Shown here in pieces: positions 25,393-34,052 of a DNA stretch of 64,000 bases (position 1 is the first letter of the stretch; each line of letters opens with the position of its first letter). Position numbers and translations under genes: made by a program. The stretch is from Bradyrhizobium sp. CCH5-F6 (GTDB taxonomy: Bacteria > Pseudomonadota > Alphaproteobacteria > Rhizobiales > Xanthobacteraceae): the NCBI RefSeq assembly GCF_001556045.1, contig NZ_LSIC01000083.1:20552-84551 (forward strand), read 5' to 3'. The notes below the pieces were generated by a model. The model saw nothing but the letters and a program-made list of their open reading frames with translations, was not told the origin of the DNA and ran no database searches.

Positions 25393-27381
25393 ATGCTCGA
25401 TCCCGCCAAAGCCCGATCGCTCGCCCACGCCGCCCCGGCGCATCCGCTCGATCCTCTGACCACTGAGGAGATCACTGCGGCCTGCACGCTGGTGCGTGCG
25501 GGAGCAACCTCCCCGGAACACTGCCGCTTCCCGACGGTACGGCTGGAAGAGCCGACCAAGCAGGAGCTGGCCGCGGGCGGAGCAGCGCGCCGCGCCTTCG
25601 TGCTGACACTTGACATCGCCACCGGCGAGGCGATCGAGCACATCGTGGATCTTGGCCGCGGCGAGATCGTCGATCGGAAGCTCCTCCCCAACCGCGAGGC
25701 GCCCTATGGGCAGCCGCCGGTGATGCTGGAAGAGTTCTTCAAATGCGAGGCTGTTGTGAAGGCCGATCCGGGCTGGCGTGCGGCGATGCAGCGGCGCGGG
25801 CTCAGCGACAAGGACATCGAGCTCGTTCAGGTCGACCCGTTCTCCTCGGGCTTCTTCGACAATGAATTCGAGCGCGGCGCCCGCATCGTGCGCGCCGTCA
25901 GCTATTTCCGCGAGCATCTCCAGGACAACGGCTACGCCCATCCGATCGAGGGCGTGGTCGCGGTGGTCGATCTGATCGGCGGCAAGGTCATCGACCTCAC
26001 CGACGAAAGCCAGATCGTGCCGATCCCGCGCAAGAAGCGGAACTACGGCGCGCACGAAGTCGCAAGCCCGCGCGCGGACATCAAGCCCCTGCACATCGAG
26101 CAGCCCGAGGGCGCGAGCTTTCGCGTCGACGGATGGAAGGTCGATTGGCAGAAGTGGAGCTTTCGCGTCGGCTTCACGCCGCGCGAAGGCCTCGTGCTGC
26201 ATCAGCTCGCCTATCAGGACGGCGACCGCAAGCGTTCGCTGATCCATCGCGCCAGCGTCACCGAAATGGTGGTGCCCTACGCCGACCCGACCGCCAACCA
26301 TTTCTGGAAGTCGGCCTTCGACGCCGGCGAATACGGCCTCGGCATGCTCGCGAATGCGCTCGAGCTCGGCTGCGACTGTCTCGGCAACATCCATTATTTC
26401 GACGTGCCGGCCGCCGACAACAAGGGCGAGCCCTTCGTCATGAAGAACGCCATCTGCATGCACGAGGAAGACTACGGCATTGCCTGGAAGCACTACGAAT
26501 TCCGCAACGGCCTGTTCGAGGTGCGCCGGTCGCGGCGGCTGGTGATCTCGTTCTTCGCCACGGTCGGCAACTACGACTATGGTTTCTACTGGTATCTCTA
26601 CCAGGACGGCACGATCCAGCTCGAGACCAAGCTCACCGGAATCATCCAGACCGCCGCGGTGCGGCCGGGCGAGACCTACAAATGGGGCGGCATGGTCGAC
26701 GACAATCTCGGCGGGCCGACGCACCAGCACTTCTTCAACGTGCGCCTGCACATGGATCTCGACGGCGGTGGCAATACCGTGACCGAGCACGACTTCGTGC
26801 CGCGGCCCTGGGGACGCGACAATCCGCACGGCAACGTGTTCGACACCACGACGCGCGTGCTCTCCCGCGAGCGCGACGCGGCGGCGATCGCCAATGGCGA
26901 GACCGGCCGATTCTGGAAGATCAGCAATCCCAACGAGACCAATTCGGTCGGCAATGCTCCCGCCTATAAACTCATGGTCAATCCGAGCCCGTTGATGCTG
27001 GCGCAGGAGGGCAGCTATGTGCGCAGCCGCGGGGGCTTCGCGACGAAGCATGTCTGGGTGACAGCGTTCGACGCGAGCGAAAAATACGCCAGCGGCGACT
27101 ATCCAAATGTCCATGCTGGCGGCGATGGCCTGCCGCGCTATGTAGCGCAGAACAGAAGTATCGAGAATGCCGACATCGTGCTGTGGCACTCGTTCGGCCA
27201 TACCCATGTCTGCAAGCCCGAGGACTTTCCGATCATGCCGGTCGAATATGCCGGCTTCATGCTGAAGCCGGTCGGTTTCTTCGCTGCCAATGCGGCCGGA
27301 GACATTCCACCGGACCGCAACAGCCGCAGCGTGCTGGCGGGAGAGGGGAAGGGCGGTGGCAGTTGCTGCCACGACGGCTAG
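25393..27381 (+). CDS. Copper-containing primary amine oxidase
   Basis: 662 residues, similar in length to Arthrobacter phenylethylamine oxidase. Oxidises primary amines to aldehydes with release of H2O2 and ammonia. Tyr394 in VGNYDYGFYW is the precursor of the TPQ cofactor. Copper ligands are His444 and His446 (THQHFFNVRLH) and His605 (HSFGHTHVCKPED). The catalytic Asp is Asp310 in FDAGEYGLG. No signal peptide is visible, so it is probably cytoplasmic. Co-transcribed with the NylB-like gene upstream. Substrate is unknown. Confidence 0.95.
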   Translation: MLDPAKARSLAHAAPAHPLDPLTTEEITAACTLVRAGATSPEHCRFPTVRLEEPTKQELAAGGAARRAFVLTLDIATGEAIEHIVDLGRGEIVDRKLLPNREAPYGQPPVMLEEFFKCEAVVKADPGWRAAMQRRGLSDKDIELVQVDPFSSGFFDNEFERGARIVRAVSYFREHLQDNGYAHPIEGVVAVVDLIGGKVIDLTDESQIVPIPRKKRNYGAHEVASPRADIKPLHIEQPEGASFRVDGWKVDWQKWSFRVGFTPREGLVLHQLAYQDGDRKRSLIHRASVTEMVVPYADPTANHFWKSAFDAGEYGLGMLANALELGCDCLGNIHYFDVPAADNKGEPFVMKNAICMHEEDYGIAWKHYEFRNGLFEVRRSRRLVISFFATVGNYDYGFYWYLYQDGTIQLETKLTGIIQTAAVRPGETYKWGGMVDDNLGGPTHQHFFNVRLHMDLDGGGNTVTEHDFVPRPWGRDNPHGNVFDTTTRVLSRERDAAAIANGETGRFWKISNPNETNSVGNAPAYKLMVNPSPLMLAQEGSYVRSRGGFATKHVWVTAFDASEKYASGDYPNVHAGGDGLPRYVAQNRSIENADIVLWHSFGHTHVCKPEDFPIMPVEYAGFMLKPVGFFAANAAGDIPPDRNSRSVLAGEGKGGGSCCHDG

Positions 27382-27474
27382 GCGGAAGCCGGGTTCCAGC
27401 TTGACGTGATGGCCACGGTGGCGACACTGTCGTTCCGGTCTTGCCGGTTCTCAGCCAGCCATGAGGTGAGCGAT

Positions 27475-27657
27475 ATGTTCGTTGACCTGCCCGGCTCCTG
27501 GCCACCGGAGGACCCGCAGCCTGACCCGCGTCAGCGTCGGCTCTCGGTTCGGGAGCAGAAGGTCCTGATCTGGCTGCTCGGCGTCAACGTGCTGCTGTTG
27601 CTCATCGTGCCCATTGGCGGCGCGACTCTGGTTCAGTTTCTTGTCGGGATACACTGA
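27475..27657 (+). CDS. Small single-pass membrane protein (60 aa)
   Basis: 60 residues from the ATG at 27475, preceded by GAGGTGAGCG. A Pro/Asp/Arg-rich N-terminus (VDLPGSWPPEDPQPDPRQRR) is followed by SVREQKVLIWLLGVNVLLLL and a hydrophobic end. One transmembrane helix, cytoplasmic N-terminus predicted. The family is not recognised. A longer frame from 27406 is possible but lacks a ribosome-binding site. Confidence 0.6.
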   Translation: MFVDLPGSWPPEDPQPDPRQRRLSVREQKVLIWLLGVNVLLLLIVPIGGATLVQFLVGIH

Positions 27658-27672
27658 CTTCGGCGCGCGCCT

Positions 27673-28242
27673 TCACTCCGCCGCCAGTTCGAGATCGCTG
27701 CCGCGCGCCTCGCCTGGCACCAATCCGATCGACGCCGGTCCGGCAACGAGGCTGTCGAGGTCGACCAGCAACAAATCGGCAATGTGCGTGAGCTGGTGGA
27801 GCGGAATGCTCATCTCTCCGCTCTCGGCACGTGACACGAACTCGGGCGAGACGGCAATGAGGTTCGCAATCTGGGCCTCTGTGTAACCGCGCGCTTCCCG
27901 CGCTGCCTTGACCTGCGCGCCGATGTGACGCCGGTGCAGAGCCTGCTCTTCCTCGGTCATCATGAGGGCCTGCTCGTCCGGGCTCGCAACGCCATCCGCG
28001 AACGCGACGCCGAGCAGCCTTCGCTTTTGCCAGGCGACACGACAGCTCTTTCGCAGGGCGTCGGCAAAGACCAGCGTGGCCTCCTTCGGAAACGACAGCG
28101 ACCAGTCGAGCTTCAGTCTCGCACCTGTACCGGAGACGTCGCAGATCGTGCACGGGATCCTGACGGCACCCCTGGCGCCGTCAAACTCGATGATCCCGGT
28201 CCTGGCCGTGGATTGCCTGGTCGCAGCGCGCAATTCGTTCAT
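27673..28242 (-). CDS. PilZ-domain / HTH (XRE) fusion regulator
   Basis: 189 residues from the ATG at 28242 (MNELRAATRQS). The first ~85 residues resemble a PilZ domain: RTGIIEF, CTICDVSGTGARLKLD (the DxSxxG motif) and CRVAWQKRRLLGVAF. The start shows only one Arg and not a clear RxxxR, so c-di-GMP binding is uncertain. The second half (about 105-165) is a Cro/CI-type helix-turn-helix: IGAQVKAAREARGYTEAQIA...VSRAESGEMSIPLHQLTHIA. A PilZ sensor joined to a DNA-binding domain would link surface or second-messenger signals to transcription. Confidence 0.8.
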   Translation of the reverse strand: MNELRAATRQSTARTGIIEFDGARGAVRIPCTICDVSGTGARLKLDWSLSFPKEATLVFADALRKSCRVAWQKRRLLGVAFADGVASPDEQALMMTEEEQALHRRHIGAQVKAAREARGYTEAQIANLIAVSPEFVSRAESGEMSIPLHQLTHIADLLLVDLDSLVAGPASIGLVPGEARGSDLELAAE

Positions 28243-28524
28243 GGATGTCGAACCCTGGAGGCCCAGCACGCGCCCGCACAGAACGTTGCGGCGCGTTTCG
28301 CAAACTGACTGAAATATCCCGCAACAGAGTCTACCTCCTGGGGGCGTCAGTCTCAATCGAGCGGCGAGGGGATGGTAAAGGATTCGTTCTACGCTCTGGC
28401 TCTCGATATCGCCGTTGTCCTGTCCGGCCGCCCTGTTCGCTTAGAAGAATTCCAAATCCAGCGACCATGCATCTGCTAGGCGCATTCGCCGCACCTGCCG
28501 CATACATGTCTGAAGAAATTCTAA
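28243..28524. other. Non-coding stretch before the receptor remnant
   Basis: 282 bases with no believable ORF on either strand; presumably the PilZ-HTH gene promoter on the minus strand and decayed sequence. Frequent stops in all plus frames fit an eroded gene, but I cannot align it to anything by eye. Confidence 0.4.
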
Positions 28525-28755
28525 TGCTGTTCCTATCGCGCTCCGAAATCGGCTGCGTTAGGGCGAGACATCAGAAACGAGATCGGCAAAACCGGCTGTG
28601 CGTGGGGCCTCGACAGAGGTGACAATTGGCGACTGTCGCTGAACGTCACCAACCTGACCGACCTGCATCGTGTTGCGGCCTGCTATGGCGCCGCGTCAGG
28701 TTGCTTCTATGCCGAAGGACGCGAGGCCATCGGCAAGCTGACCTGCCGCTGGTGA
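28525..28755 (+). pseudogene. C-terminal remnant of a TonB-dependent siderophore receptor
   Basis: The frame ending at the TGA of 28753-28755 encodes NWRLSLNVTNLTDLHRVAAC, then YGAASGCFYAEGREAIGKL and a final TCRW. This is the typical last ~45 residues of FhuA/FpvA-type siderophore receptors (LNVTNL-D...Y.A.C....C.YG..R...A.L.Y.W). A stop lies in frame at 28522 and no start or plug domain precedes it, so only the tail survives. The intact PepSY gene downstream is the usual neighbour of such receptors, supporting deletion of a once complete uptake gene. Confidence 0.75.
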
Positions 28756-28812
28756 ATTCAACTGAAGACGGTCCGGCAATGGGGGCCGGACCCGCGGAAT
28801 GAGATCTGAGCG

Positions 28813-30105
28813 ATGAGAGCGATATTCGGCAGGCTGCATCGCTGGGCTGGACTGCTCACGGCCGGATTCCTGTTCTTCTCCGGCATCACCGGGGCGATCA
28901 TCTCCTGGGATCACGAGCTCGACGACGTCCTGAACAGCCATCTGTTCGACGTCAGCAGCAAGGGCCCGGCGATACCATCGATCGAGCTCGCGAAGATGAT
29001 CGAGCAGCGCGATCCCCGTGCGCGCGTCGTCTATCTTTTCATGACGCCGGAGGAGGGCCACTCGCTATGGTTCTTCATCATGCCGCGGATCGACCCTGCG
29101 ACCGGCAAGCGTTACCCGCTCGACTACAATCAGGTGTTCCTCGATCCCAACACCGGCGCGGAGCTCGGCCGCCGCTACTGGGGCGCGGTCTGGCCGGTGA
29201 CGCGGGAGAACTTCGTCTCGTTCCTCTACAAGCTTCACTACACGATGCACATCCCGGAATTCTGGGGTAGCGACCGCTGGGGCATGCGCCTGCTCGGCGT
29301 CATCGCCATCATCTGGACCATCGATTGCTTCGTCGGTTTCTACCTGACGCTGCCTTCACGGCGGCGTGCCAGGGCCGCGCGGGCGCCTGAAGTCGCACGC
29401 CAGCTCGAGCGCGGCTTCTGGGCGCGCTGGGCGCCGGCCTGGACCATCAAGACCTCGGGCAGCGCCTACCGGATCAATTTCGACATCCACCGCGCCTTCA
29501 GCCTGTGGACCTGGGGCGTGCTGTTCGTCATCGCCTTCACGGCGTTCTCGCTGAACCTCTATTTCGAGGTGTTCTCGCCGCTGATGAAGATGGTGTCGAA
29601 CTACACGCCGACGCCGTATGAGCAGCGGCCCTATCGCGATCTCGACGATCCCATCGAGCCCAAGGTGACCTTCGCCGACATCGCCGCACGCGCGGCAGCC
29701 GACGGCAAGGGGCGAGGGTGGACCACCCCGGTCGGCGCGATCAGCTACGGCCCGGCTCATGGCGTCTATGCCGCCGCCTTCTTCCATCCCGGTGACGATC
29801 ACGGCGCCGGCGGCGTCGGCCCGGCGCAGCTCTACTACGACAGCGAGGATGGCCGCCCCATCGGCGAGCGGCTGCCCTGGGTCGGCACCGCCGCCGACAT
29901 CTTCGTGCAGGCGCAGTTTCCGTTGCATTCGGGCCGGATCGTCGGGCTGTTCGGCCGCATCCTGATCTCGATCATGGGATTGGTGGTGGCAGCGCTATCG
30001 GTCACCGGCGTCGTGATCTGGTGGCGCAAGCGCCGCGCCCGAATCCGCGTGCGCGAGACGGCCGCTGTTCGCCTGAGCCGGCAGCAACTCACGCCGGCGG
30101 AGTAG
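28813..30105 (+). CDS. PepSY-associated transmembrane protein
   Basis: 430 residues. Four transmembrane segments: about 8-30 (RWAGLLTAGFLFFSGITGAI), 155-180, 235-258 and 380-402 (ILISIMGLVVAALSVTGVVI WWRK end). Conserved HRW near the N-terminus and FDIHRAFSLWTWG in the middle are typical of PepSY_TM proteins. These sit next to siderophore receptor genes and are thought to act as inner-membrane ferric-siderophore reductases. Here the receptor is only a remnant (28525-28755), so the ligand supply is unclear. Confidence 0.9.
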   Translation: MRAIFGRLHRWAGLLTAGFLFFSGITGAIISWDHELDDVLNSHLFDVSSKGPAIPSIELAKMIEQRDPRARVVYLFMTPEEGHSLWFFIMPRIDPATGKRYPLDYNQVFLDPNTGAELGRRYWGAVWPVTRENFVSFLYKLHYTMHIPEFWGSDRWGMRLLGVIAIIWTIDCFVGFYLTLPSRRRARAARAPEVARQLERGFWARWAPAWTIKTSGSAYRINFDIHRAFSLWTWGVLFVIAFTAFSLNLYFEVFSPLMKMVSNYTPTPYEQRPYRDLDDPIEPKVTFADIAARAAADGKGRGWTTPVGAISYGPAHGVYAAAFFHPGDDHGAGGVGPAQLYYDSEDGRPIGERLPWVGTAADIFVQAQFPLHSGRIVGLFGRILISIMGLVVAALSVTGVVIWWRKRRARIRVRETAAVRLSRQQLTPAE

Positions 30106-30191
30106 GGCCGGGCGGGCCGTTCCCGGATGAACCTTCCCGGCCGGCAGGGGCACAAAGACTGAAGGTCGCTCCCAGTTTTTCCGGACACTGC

Positions 30192-31019
30192 ATGAGATCG
30201 CTTGCCTTGCTCTGCCTGCTCGTCTTCGCCACGCCCGCCCATGCGGCCGCGCCCGAGCAGCACTATCTCGACCTGCGCGATCGCTACATCGCAAAGTTCT
30301 CGAAAGCCAAGGAGAGCGACGAGCTCACCAGGCAGCACGACGCGGCGCTGAAGGAGCTCGCAGGCGTGCTGCGCGGCCTGCTGGGACCGGTCATGATCAA
30401 GGGGCTGCCCGCCGAGGGCAAGTCGAACGTCGACACACTCTTCAAGGACGACGTCGGATTCGGCCATCTCGACGGACTCAGCTTCGCTTCCGAGGATTAC
30501 AAGACGCAAGCGGTGGTGACTACGACGACGCTGCTCAAACGCTGGCTGGGCGAACATCGCGACGACGGCATCCCGCAGGAGATCGGCGCGGCGCTCAGAT
30601 CGGACCGCTTCTACCATTACGCCATCCAGGATGCCGCCTTCGCCAAATATGCGGAGCTGCCGATCGCGAAGCCCGCAGGGGCAAGCGTCGCGGCCGCCGT
30701 GCTCGGCATGCGCGGCAATGGCGACCTCAAGGGTTCACCGAATGAAATCGATGTGGTCGCGATCCAGGGCGACAAGGTCTATTTCCTCGCCGCAACCGAG
30801 GCCGTGAAGACGGCCCCGATCCCGGCCTGCGAAAAGGTCTGGAAGCAGATGATGGCGAAGCCCGTCGACAAGAAGGACCCGCGCGGCGACATCACCCGCG
30901 AAGACAATGCGATGACCGCTTTCACGGCCTGCTTCGCCAAGGAAGCGCCAAGCCAGAGCTGGTTCGCGGCAGCCGTCAAGAAGGCGCAGAGCGAGCTGGA
31001 TCTGCTGCTGCAGCGTTGA
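30192..31019 (+). CDS. Secreted protein of unknown function
   Basis: 275 residues from the ATG at 30192. Signal peptide about 1-19 (MRSLALLCLLVFATPAHA, cleaved before APEQ). The mature part is mostly alpha-helical, with two cysteines (IPACEKVWKQ and TAFTACF) that could form a disulfide in the periplasm. No catalytic motif is recognised. It stands 86 bases downstream of the PepSY gene on the same strand and may be co-transcribed. Confidence 0.75.
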   Translation: MRSLALLCLLVFATPAHAAAPEQHYLDLRDRYIAKFSKAKESDELTRQHDAALKELAGVLRGLLGPVMIKGLPAEGKSNVDTLFKDDVGFGHLDGLSFASEDYKTQAVVTTTTLLKRWLGEHRDDGIPQEIGAALRSDRFYHYAIQDAAFAKYAELPIAKPAGASVAAAVLGMRGNGDLKGSPNEIDVVAIQGDKVYFLAATEAVKTAPIPACEKVWKQMMAKPVDKKDPRGDITREDNAMTAFTACFAKEAPSQSWFAAAVKKAQSELDLLLQR

Positions 31020-31223
31020 GCTGCGCTGCCCCCCGACGCAATTGATGGAGCCGCAGGGTGGTCGGCACCATCGATCGGTTTGGCTCGCCAATCTCGAATC
31101 TCCCGGCGTATTGTTCATGGGCGAACAATTCGTCCCGGAAATGCATGGTAAACGAGCGTGTCTCGCCGGCCCGGGAAATCTTCGGACGTGCGCCCCGAAG
31201 CGCGGTGGCAATACATACGGGGC

Positions 31224-33155
31224 ATGAACATGAACAACAAAGGGGAGGGCGTCACCACGATCGGACATGGCGCCATCGGCGGCGGCCTGCTGCTGGCCGC
31301 ATCCTTGTGTGCTGTGGCAGCGCGAGCGGACGATCTGAAGCTGCTGGCGGCCAGCCCTGCGATGCAGAAGGAGCAGGCGCGGATCGTGGCCGCCGAGGCC
31401 AGGGCTCCGTCCAATCCGCTGCGGGAGGCCTATTTTGGCGAAACGCATGTCCACACCGCCTATTCGCTGGACGCCTATCTCGGCGGGGCGCGGCTGACCC
31501 CGGATGGGGCGTATCGCTTCGCCCAGGGCGAGAAGATGACGGTCAACGGCCAGGTGCACCGCATCGTCGAGCCTCTCGATTTCGCCGCGGTGACGGATCA
31601 CGCCGAATATCTCGGCGAGATGTACTCGACCATGGTCGCGGGCGCGCCCGGACACGATCAGGACAAGCTGAAGGAATTGCGGTCGATGACCTCGATCGAG
31701 GACCGCGAGACTTGGTTCCTGAACTATGTCGTGAAGAGCAACCGTTCCGAGACGCCGCAGCACCCGCCGTTCTTCGCAGGTACCGAGACCACGAAGAGCG
31801 CCTGGGTCATCGAACTCGAGGCCGCCGAGCGGAACTATCAGCCCGGCAAGTTCACGACGATTCCCGCGTTCGAATGGAGCGCGGCGCCCAAGGGCGGCAA
31901 TCTGCATCGCAACGTGTTCTTCCGGGACATCCGCGTGCCCGAGATTCCCATGAGCTACATCGATATCAATCGCGAGGACGGGCTCTGGGCCTGGATGGGC
32001 GGCCTGGAGAGAATCGGCGCCTCGGTGATCGCGATCCCGCACAACTCGAACGCCAGTAAGGGCATGATGTTCGACCCGCTCGATCCGCAGGGCAGGCCGA
32101 TCGATGGAGCCTATGCGAAAACGCGCGCCCATTTCGAGCCGCTGATTGAGATGATGCAGGTGAAGGGCAATTCCGAAGTTCACCGCAAGTTCTGGGCCGC
32201 CGACGAATTCGCGAATTTCGAGAACGCGGACACGATGGCGAACTACAGCGGTCGCGTGGCGCAGAAGGAAAACTTCGTTCGTTATGGGCTCGTCAAAGGC
32301 CTCGAATATGAGCGCACGCTGGGAGCCAATCCCTACAAATACGGCGTCGTGGGAGGGACCGACAGCCACAACGGCACGCCCGGCGATACCGACGAAAGTA
32401 ACTTCAAGGTCGGCAGCCATGGCGCCGCCGACGGTACGGTCGAGCGACGCCGGACCGCGGATGTCGGCGGCTGGATCGGCGGTATCGACCTCAACCCCGG
32501 CGCGCTCACCGGCGTCTGGGCGACCAGCAATACGCGGGGCGCGATCTGGGACGCGATGAAGGCGAAGGAAACGTTTGCGACCAGTGGTGTCCGCATCAAG
32601 ATCCGCATGTTCGCGGGTTTCGATCTTCCCGGGCCGGACGCCAACCCGAAGGCCATGGTCGAGAACGGGTACAGGTTCGGGGTGCCGATGGGCGGAAACC
32701 TGCCGGCGGTCGCCGCCGGCGAGAAGCGGCCATTGCGCTTCAACGTGACGGCGATCAAGGGTCCGAAGGACGCCAATCTCGATCGCATCCAGATCATCAA
32801 AGGCTGGATCGGCGCGCACGGCGCGCCGCAGGAGAAGATCGTCAACGTCGCGTGGTCAGGCGATCGCAAAGTCGGTCCGGACGGCAAGCTGCCGCCGGTG
32901 GCGAATACGGTCGATGTGAAGACGGCAACCTACAGCAATTCGGGTGGCAGTCCGCAGCTGACCGGGACCTGGGTGGACGCCGACTTCGATCCCACCCAGC
33001 ACGCTCTCTACTACGCTCGCGTGCTGCAGATCCCGACGCCGCGCTGGAGCACCTATGATGCCTTTCGCGCGAAACTGCCGTTGCTTGAAGGCGTGGCGCC
33101 CACGGTGCAGGAACGGGCCTGGACGTCGCCGATCTGGTACTCGGCCGCCAAATAG
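31224..33155 (+). CDS. DUF3604 (PHP-like) secreted protein, copy 1
   Basis: 643 residues from the ATG at 31224; the signal peptide runs to about residue 35 (ending AARADD). DUF3604 proteins have a PHP-type metal-binding shape: YFGETHVHTAYSLDAYLGG supplies the H-x-H pair, AAVTDHAEYLGEM the next His, and later IPHNSN and GGTDSHNGTPGDT more ligands. Enzymatic activity of the family is not established. Unlike copy 2 (35924-37951), it has no isomerase or HupE gene attached. It ends at a strong hairpin. Confidence 0.9.
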   Translation: MNMNNKGEGVTTIGHGAIGGGLLLAASLCAVAARADDLKLLAASPAMQKEQARIVAAEARAPSNPLREAYFGETHVHTAYSLDAYLGGARLTPDGAYRFAQGEKMTVNGQVHRIVEPLDFAAVTDHAEYLGEMYSTMVAGAPGHDQDKLKELRSMTSIEDRETWFLNYVVKSNRSETPQHPPFFAGTETTKSAWVIELEAAERNYQPGKFTTIPAFEWSAAPKGGNLHRNVFFRDIRVPEIPMSYIDINREDGLWAWMGGLERIGASVIAIPHNSNASKGMMFDPLDPQGRPIDGAYAKTRAHFEPLIEMMQVKGNSEVHRKFWAADEFANFENADTMANYSGRVAQKENFVRYGLVKGLEYERTLGANPYKYGVVGGTDSHNGTPGDTDESNFKVGSHGAADGTVERRRTADVGGWIGGIDLNPGALTGVWATSNTRGAIWDAMKAKETFATSGVRIKIRMFAGFDLPGPDANPKAMVENGYRFGVPMGGNLPAVAAGEKRPLRFNVTAIKGPKDANLDRIQIIKGWIGAHGAPQEKIVNVAWSGDRKVGPDGKLPPVANTVDVKTATYSNSGGSPQLTGTWVDADFDPTQHALYYARVLQIPTPRWSTYDAFRAKLPLLEGVAPTVQERAWTSPIWYSAAK

Positions 33156-33164
33156 GGCTCGCCG

Positions 33165-33187
33165 GATCGTGCCCCTCGGGCACGATC
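33165..33187. terminator. Strong hairpin after DUF3604 copy 1
   Basis: GATCGTGCCC (33165-33174) pairs perfectly with GGGCACGATC (33178-33187) over a 3-base loop. It lies 9 bases after the plus-strand stop and between convergent genes. No long T run follows, although GGTTTTCGG appears shortly after. Confidence 0.6.
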
Positions 33188-33257
33188 AACGCATTCGATC
33201 GGTTTTCGGCGGCCGGCCCGGGCAGGAGCGCCTGCGTGCCTTCATCGGAGATGGTCG

Positions 33258-33635
33258 TTACGCCGTCGATCGAGCGCCGAGCACGTCAAAGTCCTGGTCG
33301 GCGAGCAGCAGGCGCAGGGTCGTTCGGAACGGAATGCTCCGATTGCCTAGCAACGCGGTGTTGGTGTTTTCGGCGCCGCGGTCGGTATAGCATCCACTGA
33401 AGCCAACGGTGGCGACCTTTCGTGCAAAGGGCCGCGTCGCCAAGTTCAGCGTGTGCTCTTGCGAGGTGACCTCGCCTTTCCACCTGCCGCCGCTACATAC
33501 GTAACAGCCGATGAAGTAAAAGTAGGAGTCTCCGCCGCGGATCGTGCCGTCGCGCAATACGAGGACGCCATTGCCTCCGCCTTGAATGCCGTCAAGCAAC
33601 TCGACGGTTAGCGCGTACAGCCCGTTTCTGATCAT
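33258..33635 (-). CDS. GrlR-like regulatory protein
   Basis: 125 residues from the ATG at 33635 (MIRNGLYALTVELLDG). The start NGLYAL, then GVLVLRDGTIRGGDSYFYFI and KGEVTSQEHT, match the small beta-barrel GrlR family. In enteropathogenic E. coli, GrlR binds and inhibits the type III secretion activator GrlA. In rhizobia and other soil bacteria, such proteins occur as orphans of unknown role. No grlA or type III genes are in this window. Confidence 0.7.
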   Translation of the reverse strand: MIRNGLYALTVELLDGIQGGGNGVLVLRDGTIRGGDSYFYFIGCYVCSGGRWKGEVTSQEHTLNLATRPFARKVATVGFSGCYTDRGAENTNTALLGNRSIPFRTTLRLLLADQDFDVLGARSTA

Positions 33636-33679
33636 GACGGGGTCCCTCCGGTTCACGACGTGAAGTACAAGTCGTCAGT

Positions 33680-33850
33680 TCAACTCGTGCGGCCCTCGCT
33701 ATCGGTGGCCAAGTGACGCTGCGCAAGCGGCCGTTCATCGACACCACAGTTGTTGTGGTCATCGGAGCCGTCGCTCGCGCCGGGTTCGATTTCAATGAGC
33801 AACAGAGGCACAGCCAGGAGCGCTCGGATCAAAATGCGTGAGGCCTTCAT
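33680..33850 (-). CDS. Possible small secreted peptide (56 aa)
   Basis: An ATG-started frame of 56 residues: MKASRILIRALLAVPLLLIE is a positively charged and then hydrophobic start like a signal peptide. A polar tail rich in Asp, Gly and Ser, with one Cys (SDDHNNCGVDE), follows. It is on the same strand as the GrlR-like gene and 45 bases upstream of it. The 33636-34052 gap contains nothing else I can identify. Confidence 0.35.
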   Translation of the reverse strand: MKASRILIRALLAVPLLLIEIEPGASDGSDDHNNCGVDERPLAQRHLATDSEGRTS

Positions 33851-34052
33851 TTGCGCTCCCGTTACCCCGCACGCATCGCACTCGCTGGGGGTAGATCAGA
33901 GGTCACCGTCCTTCGAAGAGTAACAGGCGAGGGAAGTGACATTGATCGCGGACGATCAATCGAAGGCCAAATGTCGCAGGCAATCCAAGCACCCGATCTG
34001 TTGCGCCCGCAGTGGCCCTGGTTGTCGGCTCACTGGTTGAGGTGATCGCTCG

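Noticed and set aside
25204..27372. 722-residue open frame antisense to the amine oxidase
   Set aside because: No recognisable motif; the sense frame carries all TPQ and copper residues.
27406..27474. Longer start for the 60-residue membrane protein
   Set aside because: The added 23 residues have no ribosome-binding site, whereas the ATG at 27475 does.
30735..32819. 694-residue open frame antisense to DUF3604 copy 1
   Set aside because: Composition typical of antisense GC-rich sequence; the sense frame has a signal peptide and metal motifs.
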